Shown: positions 49,539 through 58,769 of the stretch, piece after piece
Layout of the letters: each line of letters opens with the position of its first letter
Numbering within the stretch: the stretch's first letter is position 1
DNA from: Oscillibacter sp.
GTDB taxonomy: Bacteria > Bacillota > Clostridia > Oscillospirales > Oscillospiraceae
Reading direction: 5' to 3'
DNA: 64,000 nt
Assembly (NCBI GenBank): GCA_003487665.1
Contig: DNFA01000015.1
Span: 88,009-152,008 of the forward strand
Position numbers and translations under genes: made by a program
Notes under the pieces: model-generated
Told to the model about the DNA's origin: nothing
Seen by the model: the letters and a program-made list of their open reading frames with translations, nothing else
The model's database searches: none

Positions 49539-49877
49539 ATGGAACTCGAACTCGATTTTACCGCCTTCAAGAAGAACCTGCGCGACCTGATTGAAAGCAG
49601 GGGCCTCTACGCCAAGGACATCGCCGCAGAGATCAACGTCTCGACGCCTACCCTGTCGAGATACCTTCAGGGCGTCCGTGAGCCTGAACTCAAGTACGTT
49701 GTTCGGCTTGCCCGCTACTTCGGCGTTTCTGTTGACTGGCTGCTGGGCCTCAGCAACGACCGCTACGAGGCAGTCCCCACAGAAGTCCGCGAGTTTGCCA
49801 CTCTGTACGCTCTGGCCTCGCCAGATGACCGTACCATCGTCGAAACTGTACTCAAAAAATATCGAGAGGAGAACTAA
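49539..49877 (+). CDS. CI-like phage repressor (XRE family)
   Basis: A 112-aa protein: helix-turn-helix at residues about 10-70 (LIESRGLYAKDIAAEINVST, LSRYLQGVREPELKYVVRLA, FGVSVDWLLGLSND) and a short C-terminal helix (PDDRTIVETVLKKYREEN). It lacks an S24 protease domain, so induction is not by simple RecA-mediated self-cleavage. ATG 49539 follows AAAGGAGAAG. Probably binds the TTATCCA-N2-TGGCTAA sites. Confidence 0.85.
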   Translation: MELELDFTAFKKNLRDLIESRGLYAKDIAAEINVSTPTLSRYLQGVREPELKYVVRLARYFGVSVDWLLGLSNDRYEAVPTEVREFATLYALASPDDRTIVETVLKKYREEN

Positions 49878-49879
49878 CC

Positions 49880-50797
49880 ATGATCTTCGGCAAAGACTGG
49901 GGACGTTCTGCCTTCTTTGCCGAAATCGGCTCGGAGGTTGAACGTCTGGACAGCATCCCCAGCAACTACACGAACCTCGTCTGCATCGGGCAGAGCGTCA
50001 ATCTCACCGACACCGTCGGGCGGGAGTATCGCATTGACCTGTTCATCTCGCCTACCGGCTGTGTCGCCGTTCGGCTCCCCCTTTCCCTTACCGGTGCGTC
50101 GCCGACCGACGCTGATCCCAAGCATCTACGGCGCGTCGCCTCCATTGTACGGGCGTGGAGCGTGGAGCAGCTCAACGAGGTCTGTGCCGACCATTTCTAC
50201 CGCGCCGAAGGGCAGGCTGCTGACATCATTGACGTCCTCGTTCGCGCTGGCCTCGCCAGCTTCTCCGATAAGGGCAAGATCAGCAAGGCTCTCGCCGCAA
50301 CGCTGGCTGATGGCGAACTGCTCTTCGAGGTCATCGACTCAGCCTCCGCACACAAGGTCTTTACCAGCCGTGAACTCATTGACCGCTTCTCTGCAGCAAA
50401 AGGCGTTGACCCAGACGACGTGACCGAGTTCATCAGTGCCCTCGAAGTCATGGACGGCTTCAGCGCCGTCTCCATCGGCCGCGAGATCATCGTTCAATAT
50501 GCTCCGCTCGGCGACGGCCGCCCGTACCAGCTCTTCAAGTTCACCATCGGGCAGCATCGCTCGGACGTGGTGGCCGAGCCCCGTGTCACCCGACACCAGC
50601 TCCAGAGCAACGGGCGAGGTCCTGCCGAGGCCGACAGTTTCTTCGAGGCCCTCATTCCCTATGCGGACACGGCCTCAATGCAGCCTGCACCCGACGGCTC
50701 CATCAGTGTCTTGCCTCTCAGCATTGACGCCCTGATGGATGGCACGATGGGGCTTGTGGCAGCGGCCAGAGGCTTCGCAAAAGCAGTCTCGCAATAA
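49880..50797 (+). CDS. Lysogeny-operon protein of unknown function
   Basis: A 305-aa protein 2 bases after the repressor gene, so it is made in the lysogen. Beginning MIFGKDWGRSAFFAEIGSEV, it has beta-rich parts (YTNLVCIGQSVNLTDTVGRE, YRIDLFISPTGCVAVRLPL), a helical centre and a DPDDVTEFISALEVMDGF segment. No family recognised. Lysogenic expression makes immunity or defence roles possible. Site GAGAGGAG. A perfect 10-bp GGGGCAYCGC hairpin (50808-50831) lies after it, without a T-run. Confidence 0.75.
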   Translation: MIFGKDWGRSAFFAEIGSEVERLDSIPSNYTNLVCIGQSVNLTDTVGREYRIDLFISPTGCVAVRLPLSLTGASPTDADPKHLRRVASIVRAWSVEQLNEVCADHFYRAEGQAADIIDVLVRAGLASFSDKGKISKALAATLADGELLFEVIDSASAHKVFTSRELIDRFSAAKGVDPDDVTEFISALEVMDGFSAVSIGREIIVQYAPLGDGRPYQLFKFTIGQHRSDVVAEPRVTRHQLQSNGRGPAEADSFFEALIPYADTASMQPAPDGSISVLPLSIDALMDGTMGLVAAARGFAKAVSQ

Positions 50798-50845
50798 AAA
50801 CACATACGGGGCATCGCAGCAGCGGTGCCCCAAAACTATATCTAA

Positions 50846-50934
50846 CGGTTACGTTACGTTTACGGTATAGGTTACGGTTACGGTATGGTTACGGTTATAC
50901 ACGGAACGTCCGTGGATTTTTGGTCGGACGTTCC
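50846..50934. repeat. GGTTAC-repeat plus hairpin element, copy B
   Basis: GGTTAC units, one shortened (GTTAC, GTTTAC, GGTATA, GGTTAC twice, GGTAT, GGTTAC, GGTTAT) lead into inverted 10-mers GGAACGTCCG (50903-50912) and CGGACGTTCC (50925-50934) with a 12-base loop. About 65 bases align with copy A. It sits in the leader of the recombinase gene, 32 bases before its ATG. Confidence 0.85.
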
Positions 50935-50965
50935 TATGGAATATCCCGAAAAAGGAGGACTTCGT

Positions 50966-52684
50966 ATGGCTTCTCGCATCGCCGAGAAACTGGCCGCGAA
51001 GAAGGCGGCCATCTATATTCGCGTCTCTACTCATTGGCAGGTGGACAAAGACTCCCTCAAAGTTCAGCGCCGCGAACTTATCGCCTATGTCACGCTGGTG
51101 CTGGGCATCACCGACTACGTCGTGTTTGAAGACCCCGGCTACTCGGCCAAGAACACAGACCGCCCAGAATATCAGGCCATGATGGATCGCATCCGCACAG
51201 GCGAGTTTACCCACCTTGTCGTCTGGAAGATTGACCGTATCAGCCGCAACCTGATCGACTTCGCCGCCATGCACGACGAGCTGCAGTCCCTCGGCGTCAC
51301 CTTCGTCTCCAAGAACGAGCAGTTCGACACCTCCTCCGCCATCGGTGAGGCCATGATGCGCATTATCCTGATCTTCGCCGAGCTGGAGCGCAAGACCACC
51401 GCCGAGCGCGTCACGGCCGTCATGCTCTCCCGTGCCTCAGACGGTCAATGGAATGGCGGCCGCGTCCCCTTCGGCTATTCGTGGTCGAAGGAAGCGAAGA
51501 CGTTCTCCATCGTTCCCGAAGAGGCCAAGGCCATCCGCCGCATGGCCGAACTGTACGAGCAGTACCAGTCCTTGCTCTATGTCGCCAAGTACCTCAACGA
51601 CGCCGGTATCGTCACGAAGACGGGCGGCCAATGGACGCCAACCACGGTGCGCACCATCCTGACAAACCCGTGGTACATCGGCCAGTATGTCTATAACGTC
51701 CACTCAGACGGCAAGGGCATCGAGAAGCGCGACTCTGACGAATGGATCACCGTCGAGAACCACCACGAACCCATTCTGAACGAAGATGTATTCTGCCGCA
51801 TGAAGTTCCTGCTGACTCGGAACAAGCGCGGCGGCGTTCCATCTCACAAAACATACGTCAGGAAGAACATCCACGTCTTTGCTGGCCTGCTCCGCTGCGG
51901 CCAGTGCGGCTCCAACATGACGGCCAACCTCGACCGGCGGCGAGCGAACGGCTTCCGCCCCTCCCAATACGCCTGCGGTAGTCGGCGGCGCAAAGGAACC
52001 TCCTGCACCAACAAATACATCTCAGACACCACGCTCGGCCCGTTCGTCCTGAACTACGTTGCCAACATCATCAGGGCCTCCAAGAACTCCTCTGAGGCCA
52101 CGACGCCCGAGGTTCTGGAGCGTAAGCTGCTCCGTGGCGAAGCGTTCGAGGACGTGGCCTCCGTCAGCACCGACGCTCTGGGCCAGCTTCTCGATGCGTT
52201 CCGTTCTGCCGGTGACGCCGTGGAGTACCGCCCGCAAATCGCCTTCTCCGGTGATGACAACTCCATCCGTGAAATTGACACCCTCCGCGCTCGGCGCCGC
52301 AAGCTCGACAACGCCCTCGCCAGATTGAACGCCCTGTACCTCTACGACGACGAAGCCATGCCAGAGAAAGACTTCGTCATGCAGCGCGGCCAGATCACCA
52401 AACAGCTCGAAGAAGCCAACGCCCGCATTGAGGAACTGCAGAACCAAGAGTCCAGCGAGGAACTGGGCGACGACTTCATCGGCAAGGCCAGCTACTACAT
52501 CATGGCGAACAAGCTGATTGAAGACCGCTACATCGACTACGAGAAGTATATCCGAGCCATTGACCCCTCTATCCCGCGCAGCTTCCTCCAGCAGATCATC
52601 GACCACATCGTTGTAAACGATGGCCGCGTCATCTCCATCACTTTCAAGAACGGATCGACCCACACGTTCACCTACAAGACATGA
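50966..52684 (+). CDS. Large serine recombinase (phage integrase)
   Basis: A 572-aa integrase. Resolvase domain residues about 13-150 with catalytic Ser21 in AAIYIRVS and WKIDRISRNL; recombinase domain about 165-280 (GGRVPFGYSW, NDAGIVTKTGGQWTPTTVRT, ILTNPWYIG); zinc ribbon about 305-350 (LLRCGQCGSNMT, YACGSRRRKGTSC); a coiled coil (DEAMPEKDFVMQRGQITKQL) near the end. ATG 50966 has AAGGAGG; upstream extension is not coding. It marks the right end of the prophage. Confidence 0.95.
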   Translation: MASRIAEKLAAKKAAIYIRVSTHWQVDKDSLKVQRRELIAYVTLVLGITDYVVFEDPGYSAKNTDRPEYQAMMDRIRTGEFTHLVVWKIDRISRNLIDFAAMHDELQSLGVTFVSKNEQFDTSSAIGEAMMRIILIFAELERKTTAERVTAVMLSRASDGQWNGGRVPFGYSWSKEAKTFSIVPEEAKAIRRMAELYEQYQSLLYVAKYLNDAGIVTKTGGQWTPTTVRTILTNPWYIGQYVYNVHSDGKGIEKRDSDEWITVENHHEPILNEDVFCRMKFLLTRNKRGGVPSHKTYVRKNIHVFAGLLRCGQCGSNMTANLDRRRANGFRPSQYACGSRRRKGTSCTNKYISDTTLGPFVLNYVANIIRASKNSSEATTPEVLERKLLRGEAFEDVASVSTDALGQLLDAFRSAGDAVEYRPQIAFSGDDNSIREIDTLRARRRKLDNALARLNALYLYDDEAMPEKDFVMQRGQITKQLEEANARIEELQNQESSEELGDDFIGKASYYIMANKLIEDRYIDYEKYIRAIDPSIPRSFLQQIIDHIVVNDGRVISITFKNGSTHTFTYKT

Positions 52685-52689
52685 GAAAA

Positions 52690-52718
52690 GCCCCGGCCTC
52701 ATATACTGAGGTCGGGGC
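52690..52718. terminator. Hairpin after recombinase, T-run on - strand
   Basis: A 12-bp stem GCCCCGGCCTCA/TGAGGTCGGGGC (one wobble) with a 5-base loop. The T-run is on the - strand side (TTTT 52686-52689), so it best stops transcription arriving from queA. Confidence 0.7.
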
Positions 52719-52721
52719 CAT

Positions 52722-52880
52722 CTTATGCAGTCTATGCAGTATCGCCGCAACATTATGCGTCAAAAAAGTTGTTCAATTTTATAAGCATCCCCTCAAAGCT
52801 AACGATGCGTGATGCTTTTCAGTTATCCATGCGGCTTTTTCTGCTTTTTGCGCCGGTTAAGCCGTTTCCCACGAAAACCC
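52722..52880. other. Right prophage end / candidate attachment site region
   Basis: Between the recombinase hairpin and the queA stop lies a 160-base AT-richer stretch with no gene. A direct repeat TATGCAGT (around 52724 and 52733) is seen. The attachment core must be near here because recombinase is phage and queA is host, but the matching site is outside the window, so no core can be fixed. Confidence 0.35.
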
Positions 52881-53951
52881 TTATTTTTCGGGCTTTTCGC
52901 CGTTTTCAGCCTTGGATGGCATCACGTCTCCAATGAACATCGCATCGCCGAAGGAAAAGAACCGATACCGCTCCTCCACCGCCTGCCGGTAGGCGTTCAG
53001 AATATGCTCCCGCCCGGCCAGCGCCGAAACAAGCATGATCAGCGTGGACTCCGGCAGGTGGAAGTTGGTGATGAGCGCGTCCGTTACCTTGAAGCGATAG
53101 CCCGGATAGATGAAAATATCCGTCCACCCGGCGCTGGCCGTCATGGTGCCGTCCTCCGCCGCATGGGATTCCAGCGTGCGGCAGCTGGTGGTGCCAACGC
53201 AGATCACACGCCCGCCATTTTTCCGTGTCTCGTTGATGAGCTCCGCCGTCTCCTGCGGTATCACGCAGTATTCGCTGTGCATGGCGTGGTCGGTGATCTC
53301 CTCCTCCTTCACCGGGCGGAACGTGCCCAAGCCCACATGAAGTGTAACGTACCCAACCTTTACACCCATTGTCTGCACTCGCTCCAGCAGCTCCGGCGTG
53401 AAATGCAGCCCCGCCGTGGGCGCTGCCGCCGAGCCGTTGACCTTGGAGTACACCGTCTGGTAGCGTTCCTGATCCTGCAGCTCCTCCTTGATGTACGGCG
53501 GCAAGGGCATCTTGCCCAGCCGCTCCAGCACCTCCAGAAAGATGCCCTCATATTCGAACCGCACCAGCCGGTTGCCGTCCGGCAGATCCTCCACGATCTC
53601 TGCCGTCAGCTCTCCGTCGCCGAAGGACACCCGTGCGCCCTTCCGCAGCTTCTTTCCCGGACGGACAAGGCACTCCCACACGTTGTCGCCCCGATCAATG
53701 AGCAGCAGAATTTCGCAGGCGCCGCCGCCGGGCAGCCGATGCCCCAGCAGACGCGCCGGCAGCACCCGGGAATTGTTCAGGATCAGGCAGTCGCCGGGGT
53801 GCAGATACTCCGGCAGGTCGTAGAAATGCCGGTGCTCCACCGCGCCGGTGCTCTTGTCCAGCACCAGCAGGCGGGAGCCGTCCCGCCGCTCCAGCGGCGT
53901 CTGGGCGATCAGCTCCTGTGGAAGATCAAAATAGAAATCATGTGTTTTCAT
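52881..53951 (-). CDS. queA: S-adenosylmethionine:tRNA ribosyltransferase-isomerase
   Basis: A 356-aa enzyme of queuosine synthesis that moves the ribosyl part of SAM onto preQ1 in tRNA. Full length and with family blocks [54 protein letters not shown] and [17 protein letters not shown]. First host gene beyond the prophage. It has its own promoter; the tyrS gene lies upstream behind a hairpin. Confidence 0.96.
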   Translation of the reverse strand: MKTHDFYFDLPQELIAQTPLERRDGSRLLVLDKSTGAVEHRHFYDLPEYLHPGDCLILNNSRVLPARLLGHRLPGGGACEILLLIDRGDNVWECLVRPGKKLRKGARVSFGDGELTAEIVEDLPDGNRLVRFEYEGIFLEVLERLGKMPLPPYIKEELQDQERYQTVYSKVNGSAAAPTAGLHFTPELLERVQTMGVKVGYVTLHVGLGTFRPVKEEEITDHAMHSEYCVIPQETAELINETRKNGGRVICVGTTSCRTLESHAAEDGTMTASAGWTDIFIYPGYRFKVTDALITNFHLPESTLIMLVSALAGREHILNAYRQAVEERYRFFSFGDAMFIGDVMPSKAENGEKPEK

Positions 53952-53992
53952 GTCGCATCACTCGTTTATCTCAGATTTGCATGCCACGGTGC

Positions 53993-54021
53993 ATTATAGT
54001 ATATTTCTTCGCTTAATGCAA
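53993..54021 (-). promoter_or_regulatory. queA promoter
   Basis: TTGCAT (54016-54021), 17-base spacer, TATAAT (53993-53998) on the - strand, 42 bases before the queA ATG. Confidence 0.78.
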
Positions 54022-54050
54022 CGTTTTTCCCGGAAAAGCCGCTGTAAGGC

Positions 54051-54083
54051 GGGAATGGCTGCGGCAGAGCCGCAGCCATTCCC
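54051..54083 (-). terminator. Perfect hairpin after tyrS
   Basis: A 15-bp perfect stem with a 3-base loop (GGGAATGGCTGCGGC arm at 54051-54065). No T-run follows directly; it still probably ends or trims the tyrS transcript before the queA promoter. Confidence 0.65.
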
Positions 54084-54135
54084 TGATGGAGATTATATTA
54101 TGATGATAGCATCATAAGCGAAATGGATTTCCGGC

Positions 54136-55362
54136 TCACACCAGAACCGCCTTGTGGAACACCTTCTTGCCCTTCTTGATGACTACGCCGTCGCCGGTGA
54201 ACTGCTCGCAGCCGAAGGTGCTCTCGATGGCTGTCACCTTCTCGTCGTTGACGGTGACGCCGCCCTGCTGCACCAGCCGGCGCGCCTCGCCCTTGGAGGC
54301 CGCCAGTCCGCACTTCACCAGCAGGGTCAGCACGTCGATGCTGCCGCCGCCGAAGTCGTCGTTGGTCAGCTCGGTGGTGGGCATGTGCTCCGTGTCTCCG
54401 CCGCCGGCAAACAGCGCCTTGGACGCGGCCTTGGCCTTCTCCACTTCCTCCTCGCCGTGTACCAGCTTCGTCAGCTCGTAGGCCAAAATCTCCTTGGCCT
54501 CGTTCAGCTGCGAACCCTCCCAGCCGGCCATCTTATCGATCTCCTCCAGCGGCAGGAACGTCAGCATACGGATGCACTTCAGCACGTCCGCATCGTCCAC
54601 GTTGCGCCAGTACTGGAAGAACTCGAAGGGACTTGTCTTGTTGGGATCCAGCCACACGGCGCCGCTGGCGGTCTTGCCCATCTTCTTACCCTCGGAGTTC
54701 AGCAGCAGGGTGATGGTCATGGCATGGGCGTCCTTACCCAGCTTCTTGCGGATCAGCTCCGTGCCGCCCAGCATGTTGCTCCACTGATCGTTGCCGCCGA
54801 ACTGCATGTTGCAGCCATAGTGCTGGAACATGTAGTAGAAGTCGTAGCTCTGCATGATCATGTAGTTGAACTCCAGGAAGCTCAGACCCTTCTCCATACG
54901 CTGCTTGTAGCACTCGGCGCGCAGCATGTTGTTCACGGAGAAGCAGGCTCCCACCTCGCGCAGCATTTCGATATAGTTCAGCGGCTTCAGCCACTCGGAG
55001 TTATACAGCATCAGCGCCTTGCCGTCGGAGAAGTCGATGAACTTTTCCATCTGGCGCTTGAAGCACTCCGCGTTGTGCTTGATGGCATCCTCTGTCAGCA
55101 TCTGGCGCATGTCGGTGCGGCCGGAGGGGTCGCCGATCAGGGTCGTGCCGTCGCCGATCAGGGCGATGGGCTTGTTGCCCGCCATCTGCAGACGCTTCAT
55201 CAGGCACAGTGCCATAAAGTGCCCCACATGCAGAGAGTCTGCCGTGCAGTCAAAGCCGATGTAGAACGTGGCCTTGCCGTTGTTGACCATCTCGCGGATC
55301 TCATCCTCGTTGGTGACCTGTGCGATCAAGCCGCGCGCCACCAGTTCCTCATAAATACCCAT
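54136..55362 (-). CDS. tyrS: Tyrosyl-tRNA synthetase
   Basis: A 408-aa class I synthetase that attaches Tyr to tRNA. HIGH-like HVGHF (residues about 43-47), the tyrosine-site segment YDFYYMFQHYGC and GGNDQWSNMLGG, and the KMSKS-like KMGKTASGAV. The C-terminal S4 RNA-binding domain (VLTLLVKCGLAASKGEARRL) is complete. Regulated by the T-box in the leader. Start behind AAAGGAAATC. Confidence 0.96.
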   Translation of the reverse strand: MGIYEELVARGLIAQVTNEDEIREMVNNGKATFYIGFDCTADSLHVGHFMALCLMKRLQMAGNKPIALIGDGTTLIGDPSGRTDMRQMLTEDAIKHNAECFKRQMEKFIDFSDGKALMLYNSEWLKPLNYIEMLREVGACFSVNNMLRAECYKQRMEKGLSFLEFNYMIMQSYDFYYMFQHYGCNMQFGGNDQWSNMLGGTELIRKKLGKDAHAMTITLLLNSEGKKMGKTASGAVWLDPNKTSPFEFFQYWRNVDDADVLKCIRMLTFLPLEEIDKMAGWEGSQLNEAKEILAYELTKLVHGEEEVEKAKAASKALFAGGGDTEHMPTTELTNDDFGGGSIDVLTLLVKCGLAASKGEARRLVQQGGVTVNDEKVTAIESTFGCEQFTGDGVVIKKGKKVFHKAVLV

Positions 55363-55411
55363 AGCTTCGATTTCCTTTCTGTATTCTCATTTGTGTTTTT
55401 TCTGACAGGGA

Positions 55412-55695
55412 AATAAAAACGCCCCCTGTCCACTGACAGAGGGCGATGCTAACGCTCGCGGTACCACCTCATATTCGCCATGCCCTCGCAGACACGACCT
55501 CGTCGGGTGCAGACACACCCTATCGCTGTAACGGGCGAACCCGACACATCCCTACTGGCTTATGCAAACGTTCGGGAGGCTGCTCCGGGATGTATTCACC
55601 CATTTCTTCCTCTCCTCCTTACACCGACCGGAGGCTCTCTTGGCAGGTCTGAAATGCGCTACTTATTCCCTTCATCGCTGTTGCGGTATCAAGTT
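55412..55695 (-). promoter_or_regulatory. Tyr T-box riboswitch leader
   Basis: Leader RNA of tyrS. It has the T-box AGGTGGTACCGCG (55457-55469), a terminator stem CGCCCTCTGTC/GACAGGGGGCG with TTTTT (55416-55445) and, in Stem I, a UAC specifier (55592-55594) within GAATACATC. Uncharged tRNA-Tyr pairs with specifier and T-box bulge, and prevents termination. Confidence 0.92.
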
Positions 55696-55701
55696 GAGGC
55701 T

Positions 55702-55729
55702 ATTGTAGCAGATTTTTTTCGTTTGTCAA
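55702..55729 (-). promoter_or_regulatory. tyrS promoter
   Basis: TTGACA (55724-55729), 16-base spacer, TACAAT (55702-55707) on the - strand, just before the T-box leader. Confidence 0.85.
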
Positions 55730-55758
55730 CTATTATTTTTCACGCTGCGAAAAAGCGG

Positions 55759-57435
55759 TCACAATTCCGCCCGGAACGCCTCTGCCTGCGCCAGCAGCTC
55801 CTCCGCGCCGTCCAGCATGGTCTGGGACACGTGGCTGCCGCCGGTGAGCCGCGCCAGCTCCTGCCGCCGCTGCTCCCGATCCAGCCGCCGCACCTCCGTG
55901 TAGGTGCGTCCGTTCCGCTCGCCCTTTTCCACAGAGAAATGTGTGTCCGCCATGGCCGCCAGCTGCGGCAGATGGGTCACGCACAGCACCTGCTTTCTGC
56001 GGCTGATACGCGCCATCTTCTCCGCCACCTTCTGTGCCGCCCGACCGGAAACGCCGGTATCCACCTCGTCGAACACCATCGTTCCCACGCGATCCTGCTC
56101 GCTGAGCACATTCTTCATGGCCAGCATGATGCGCGCCAGCTCGCCGCCGGAGGCGATCTTGTGGATCGGCCGCAGCTCCTCGCCCGCGTTGGCGGACATC
56201 AGGAACCGCACCGCGTCCATGCCGTCGCTGTCCAGTGGCTTCTCCGCAAAGTCCACGGCGAAGCGTATCTTCCCCATGTCCAGCTGCTGCAATTCGCCCA
56301 GTATCTGCGCCGTCAGCCGCTCCGCCGCCGCTTTTCGGGCATCGGACAGCGCCTGCGCCGCCTGCCGCGCGTCCGTCTCCGCGCGGGCAAGCTCCTGCTC
56401 CAGCCGCGCCAGTGTGTCGCCCGCGTCCTCGATCTGCGCCAGCTCCTCGGTACAGCGGTGCAGATAGTCCAGCATGTCCTCCACCGTGGCGCCGTACTTC
56501 TTTTTCAGCCGGTACAGCTGATCCATGCGGCTCTCCACCCGGTCCAGCTCGCCGGGCGACACATCCAGCTCGCCCCGCTTGTCCTCCACCGTGGCTGCAA
56601 TGTCGTACACCTCGCTGTACGCCTCGCCCAGCCGCTCATACAGCTGGCCGAAGGCGTCGTCCAGGTGCCGTACACCGCCCAGCGCGTCCTGTGCCTGCCG
56701 CAGCGCGCTGAGCGCACCGCCGCCGCTGTCGTCCCCGTTGAGGGCGTAGTCCGCCCCGGCCACGGCATCCAGAAACTTCTCCGCGTTGCGGAGCATCCCC
56801 CGCCGCGCCGTCAGCTCCTCCTCCTCGCCGGGCTTCAGCTTCGCCCGCTTCAGCTCCTCGATCTGGTATTGCAGCGTGTCCACGCGGCGGGCTTTTTCCG
56901 CCTCGTCCATCTGCAACGCGCTGATCTGCCGCCGTATATCTGTAAAGTGTTTATACTTTTCAGTATACGCATTTATAAGGGATTCCGTCTTTCCGAAGCT
57001 GTCCAGATATACAATATGCTGCTCCTCGTCCAGAAGCTGCTGCCCGTCGTGCTGCCCATGGATATTCAGCAGCCGCGTGCCCAGCGCCCGCAGCTGCGAC
57101 ACCGTCACCGGCCGCCCGTTGATACGGCACACGTTTTTGCCGTCTGTCAGTATCTCCCGCTGCAAAAGCAGGGTGCCGTCCGGCTCCGGCTGTATGCCCA
57201 GTGCCTCCGTCAGCCCCGGCTCCACGCCGGAAAACGCCGCGCTGACAAAGGCCTTGTCCGCCCCGGTGCGGATCAGCTCCCGGCTGGTGCGCTGTCCCAG
57301 CACGGCGCTGAGACTGTCGATCACAATGGACTTGCCCGCGCCCGTCTCGCCGGTCAGGGCGTTGAACCCCGGCGCGAACTCGATGTCTGCCGCCTCGATG
57401 ATGGCGATATTCTCAATATGCAGCAGCTCCAGCAT
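55759..57435 (-). CDS. recN: DNA repair protein RecN
   Basis: A 558-aa SMC-like ATPase for double-strand break repair. Walker A GETGAGKS (residues about 29-36), QLRALGTRLLNIHGQHDGQQ (Q-loop region), coiled coils (about 160-350), signature ASGGELARIMLAMKN and Walker B region TMVFDEVDTGVSGRAAQKVA are in order. Last gene of the dxs operon; 13 bases after argR, as in other Clostridia and Bacilli. Confidence 0.96.
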   Translation of the reverse strand: MLELLHIENIAIIEAADIEFAPGFNALTGETGAGKSIVIDSLSAVLGQRTSRELIRTGADKAFVSAAFSGVEPGLTEALGIQPEPDGTLLLQREILTDGKNVCRINGRPVTVSQLRALGTRLLNIHGQHDGQQLLDEEQHIVYLDSFGKTESLINAYTEKYKHFTDIRRQISALQMDEAEKARRVDTLQYQIEELKRAKLKPGEEEELTARRGMLRNAEKFLDAVAGADYALNGDDSGGGALSALRQAQDALGGVRHLDDAFGQLYERLGEAYSEVYDIAATVEDKRGELDVSPGELDRVESRMDQLYRLKKKYGATVEDMLDYLHRCTEELAQIEDAGDTLARLEQELARAETDARQAAQALSDARKAAAERLTAQILGELQQLDMGKIRFAVDFAEKPLDSDGMDAVRFLMSANAGEELRPIHKIASGGELARIMLAMKNVLSEQDRVGTMVFDEVDTGVSGRAAQKVAEKMARISRRKQVLCVTHLPQLAAMADTHFSVEKGERNGRTYTEVRRLDREQRRQELARLTGGSHVSQTMLDGAEELLAQAEAFRAEL

Positions 57436-57448
57436 ACCGCTTCCCTCC

Positions 57449-57901
57449 TCAGTGCAGCATCAGCCGCACCTGTTCACAGAAATCCGCCGCGTGCGCGCTG
57501 TCGTGGAACACCAACAGCACCGTGTCGTCGCCCGCCAGCGTGCCCACGATGTCCGTATCCTCCATGCTGTCCAGCGCGAAGGCCGCAGCATTGGCCATGC
57601 CGTTCATGGTCTTGATAATAGCCAGATTCTGAGCATTCTCCGCCGACAGCACACATTCCCGGAATATGGTCTGTAATTTTTCCTCAAAGTTCAGCTTTGG
57701 CATCCGCGCCGACACCGCGTAGCGGTAGCCGCCCTTGCCGTCCGGCGCTTTTATCAGGTGCAGCTGCTTGATGTCCCGGGACACCGTGGCCTGCGTGCAG
57801 GCGAAGCCCCGCTCCGCCAGCAGCTGCATCAGCTGCTCCTGCGTCTCCACCGCCGTCTCCTCAATGATCTGCAGCACCGCTGTCTGTCGGTCATTTTTCA
57901 T
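57449..57901 (-). CDS. argR: Arginine repressor
   Basis: A 150-aa ArgR: N-terminal winged helix with CTQATVSRDIKQLHLIK, C-terminal arginine-binding and hexamer domain (LAIIKTMNGMANAAAFALDS, EDTDIVGTLAGDDTVLLV). Regulates arginine synthesis and catabolism genes. Overlaps nadK by 11 bases. Confidence 0.95.
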   Translation of the reverse strand: MKNDRQTAVLQIIEETAVETQEQLMQLLAERGFACTQATVSRDIKQLHLIKAPDGKGGYRYAVSARMPKLNFEEKLQTIFRECVLSAENAQNLAIIKTMNGMANAAAFALDSMEDTDIVGTLAGDDTVLLVFHDSAHAADFCEQVRLMLH

Positions 57902-58769
57902 GCTTTCTTGCCTCCGCTCCCATTTTTGAGTCCAGTATCTCGCAGAAGCTCTTCTTGCTCAGCCGCACCAGCTTCGTTACGAACTTGGACTGTCTCACCC
58001 GCACCTTATCGCCGTTTTTCAGCGAGAACGCCTTCCCACCGTCCACGGACAGATATACGAACTTCCTGTTGGCGTCCGCCGTCTCTACCACCAGGGTGTG
58101 CTCCGGCGCCAGCACATAGCTGCCCGCACGGGTGGAGTGGGGGCAGATGGGCGTCAGCAGCAGGTTGTGCGCCGTAGGCTCCACGATGGGGCCGCCCGCC
58201 GCCATGGAGTAACCCGTGGAGCCGGTGGGCGTGGACACAATGGCGCCGTCGCCGGTGATGCGGGTCAGCCGCCCCTCCTCGGTGGACACGTCCAGCCGCA
58301 CCACCCGCGCCACGCTGCCCTTGGAGATCACCGCGTCGTTCAGCGCGATGTTGCTGTACACCGGCTTGCCCTCCCGCAGCACCGTCACGTCCAGCATCAT
58401 CCGGGATTCCACCGCGAAATTCCACTCCTTCAGCGCGTTGAGCCGTTCCAGCTCGTTGGGCTCCAGCTCGGACATAAAGCCCAGACTCCCCAGGTTGATG
58501 CCCAGCACCGGCACACTGTGCAGCGCCACCGTCCGCGCCAGATGCAGGATCGTGCCGTCGCCGCCGAAGGCGATCAGCATATCCGCCCGCTTGATCTCCT
58601 GCTGCAGCTGCCGGATAGGTACGCCCAGCTGGTCGTCATACCCCTCCCGGCTGAAGGGAAGGCACACCACCGTCTCAAAGCCGATGGCCTCCAGTATTTC
58701 CTTGGAGTGCTTCGCCACCGTTAATTCACCGTCCCGATAGGGGTTCGGGCACAGGATCACTCGTTTCAT
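57891..58769 (-). CDS. nadK: NAD kinase
   Basis: A 292-aa kinase making NADP from NAD. IAFGGDGTILHLARTV is the GGDG motif, LGINLGSLGFMSEL and VSTPTGSTGYSMAAGGPI are the substrate site. Overlaps tlyA (ATGA) and argR. Confidence 0.96.
   Translation of the reverse strand: MKRVILCPNPYRDGELTVAKHSKEILEAIGFETVVCLPFSREGYDDQLGVPIRQLQQEIKRADMLIAFGGDGTILHLARTVALHSVPVLGINLGSLGFMSELEPNELERLNALKEWNFAVESRMMLDVTVLREGKPVYSNIALNDAVISKGSVARVVRLDVSTEEGRLTRITGDGAIVSTPTGSTGYSMAAGGPIVEPTAHNLLLTPICPHSTRAGSYVLAPEHTLVVETADANRKFVYLSVDGGKAFSLKNGDKVRVRQSKFVTKLVRLSKKSFCEILDSKMGAEARKHEK

Noticed and set aside
50885..50965. 27-codon N-terminal extension of the recombinase
   Set aside because: It translates through the GGTTAC repeat and hairpin; the proper site and family start are at 50966.
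54154..55416. 420-codon + strand frame opposite tyrS
   Set aside because: Shadow of a conserved host gene.
55480..57615. 711-codon + strand frame
   Set aside because: Antisense to recN and the T-box leader; translation is Arg/Pro/His-rich noise.
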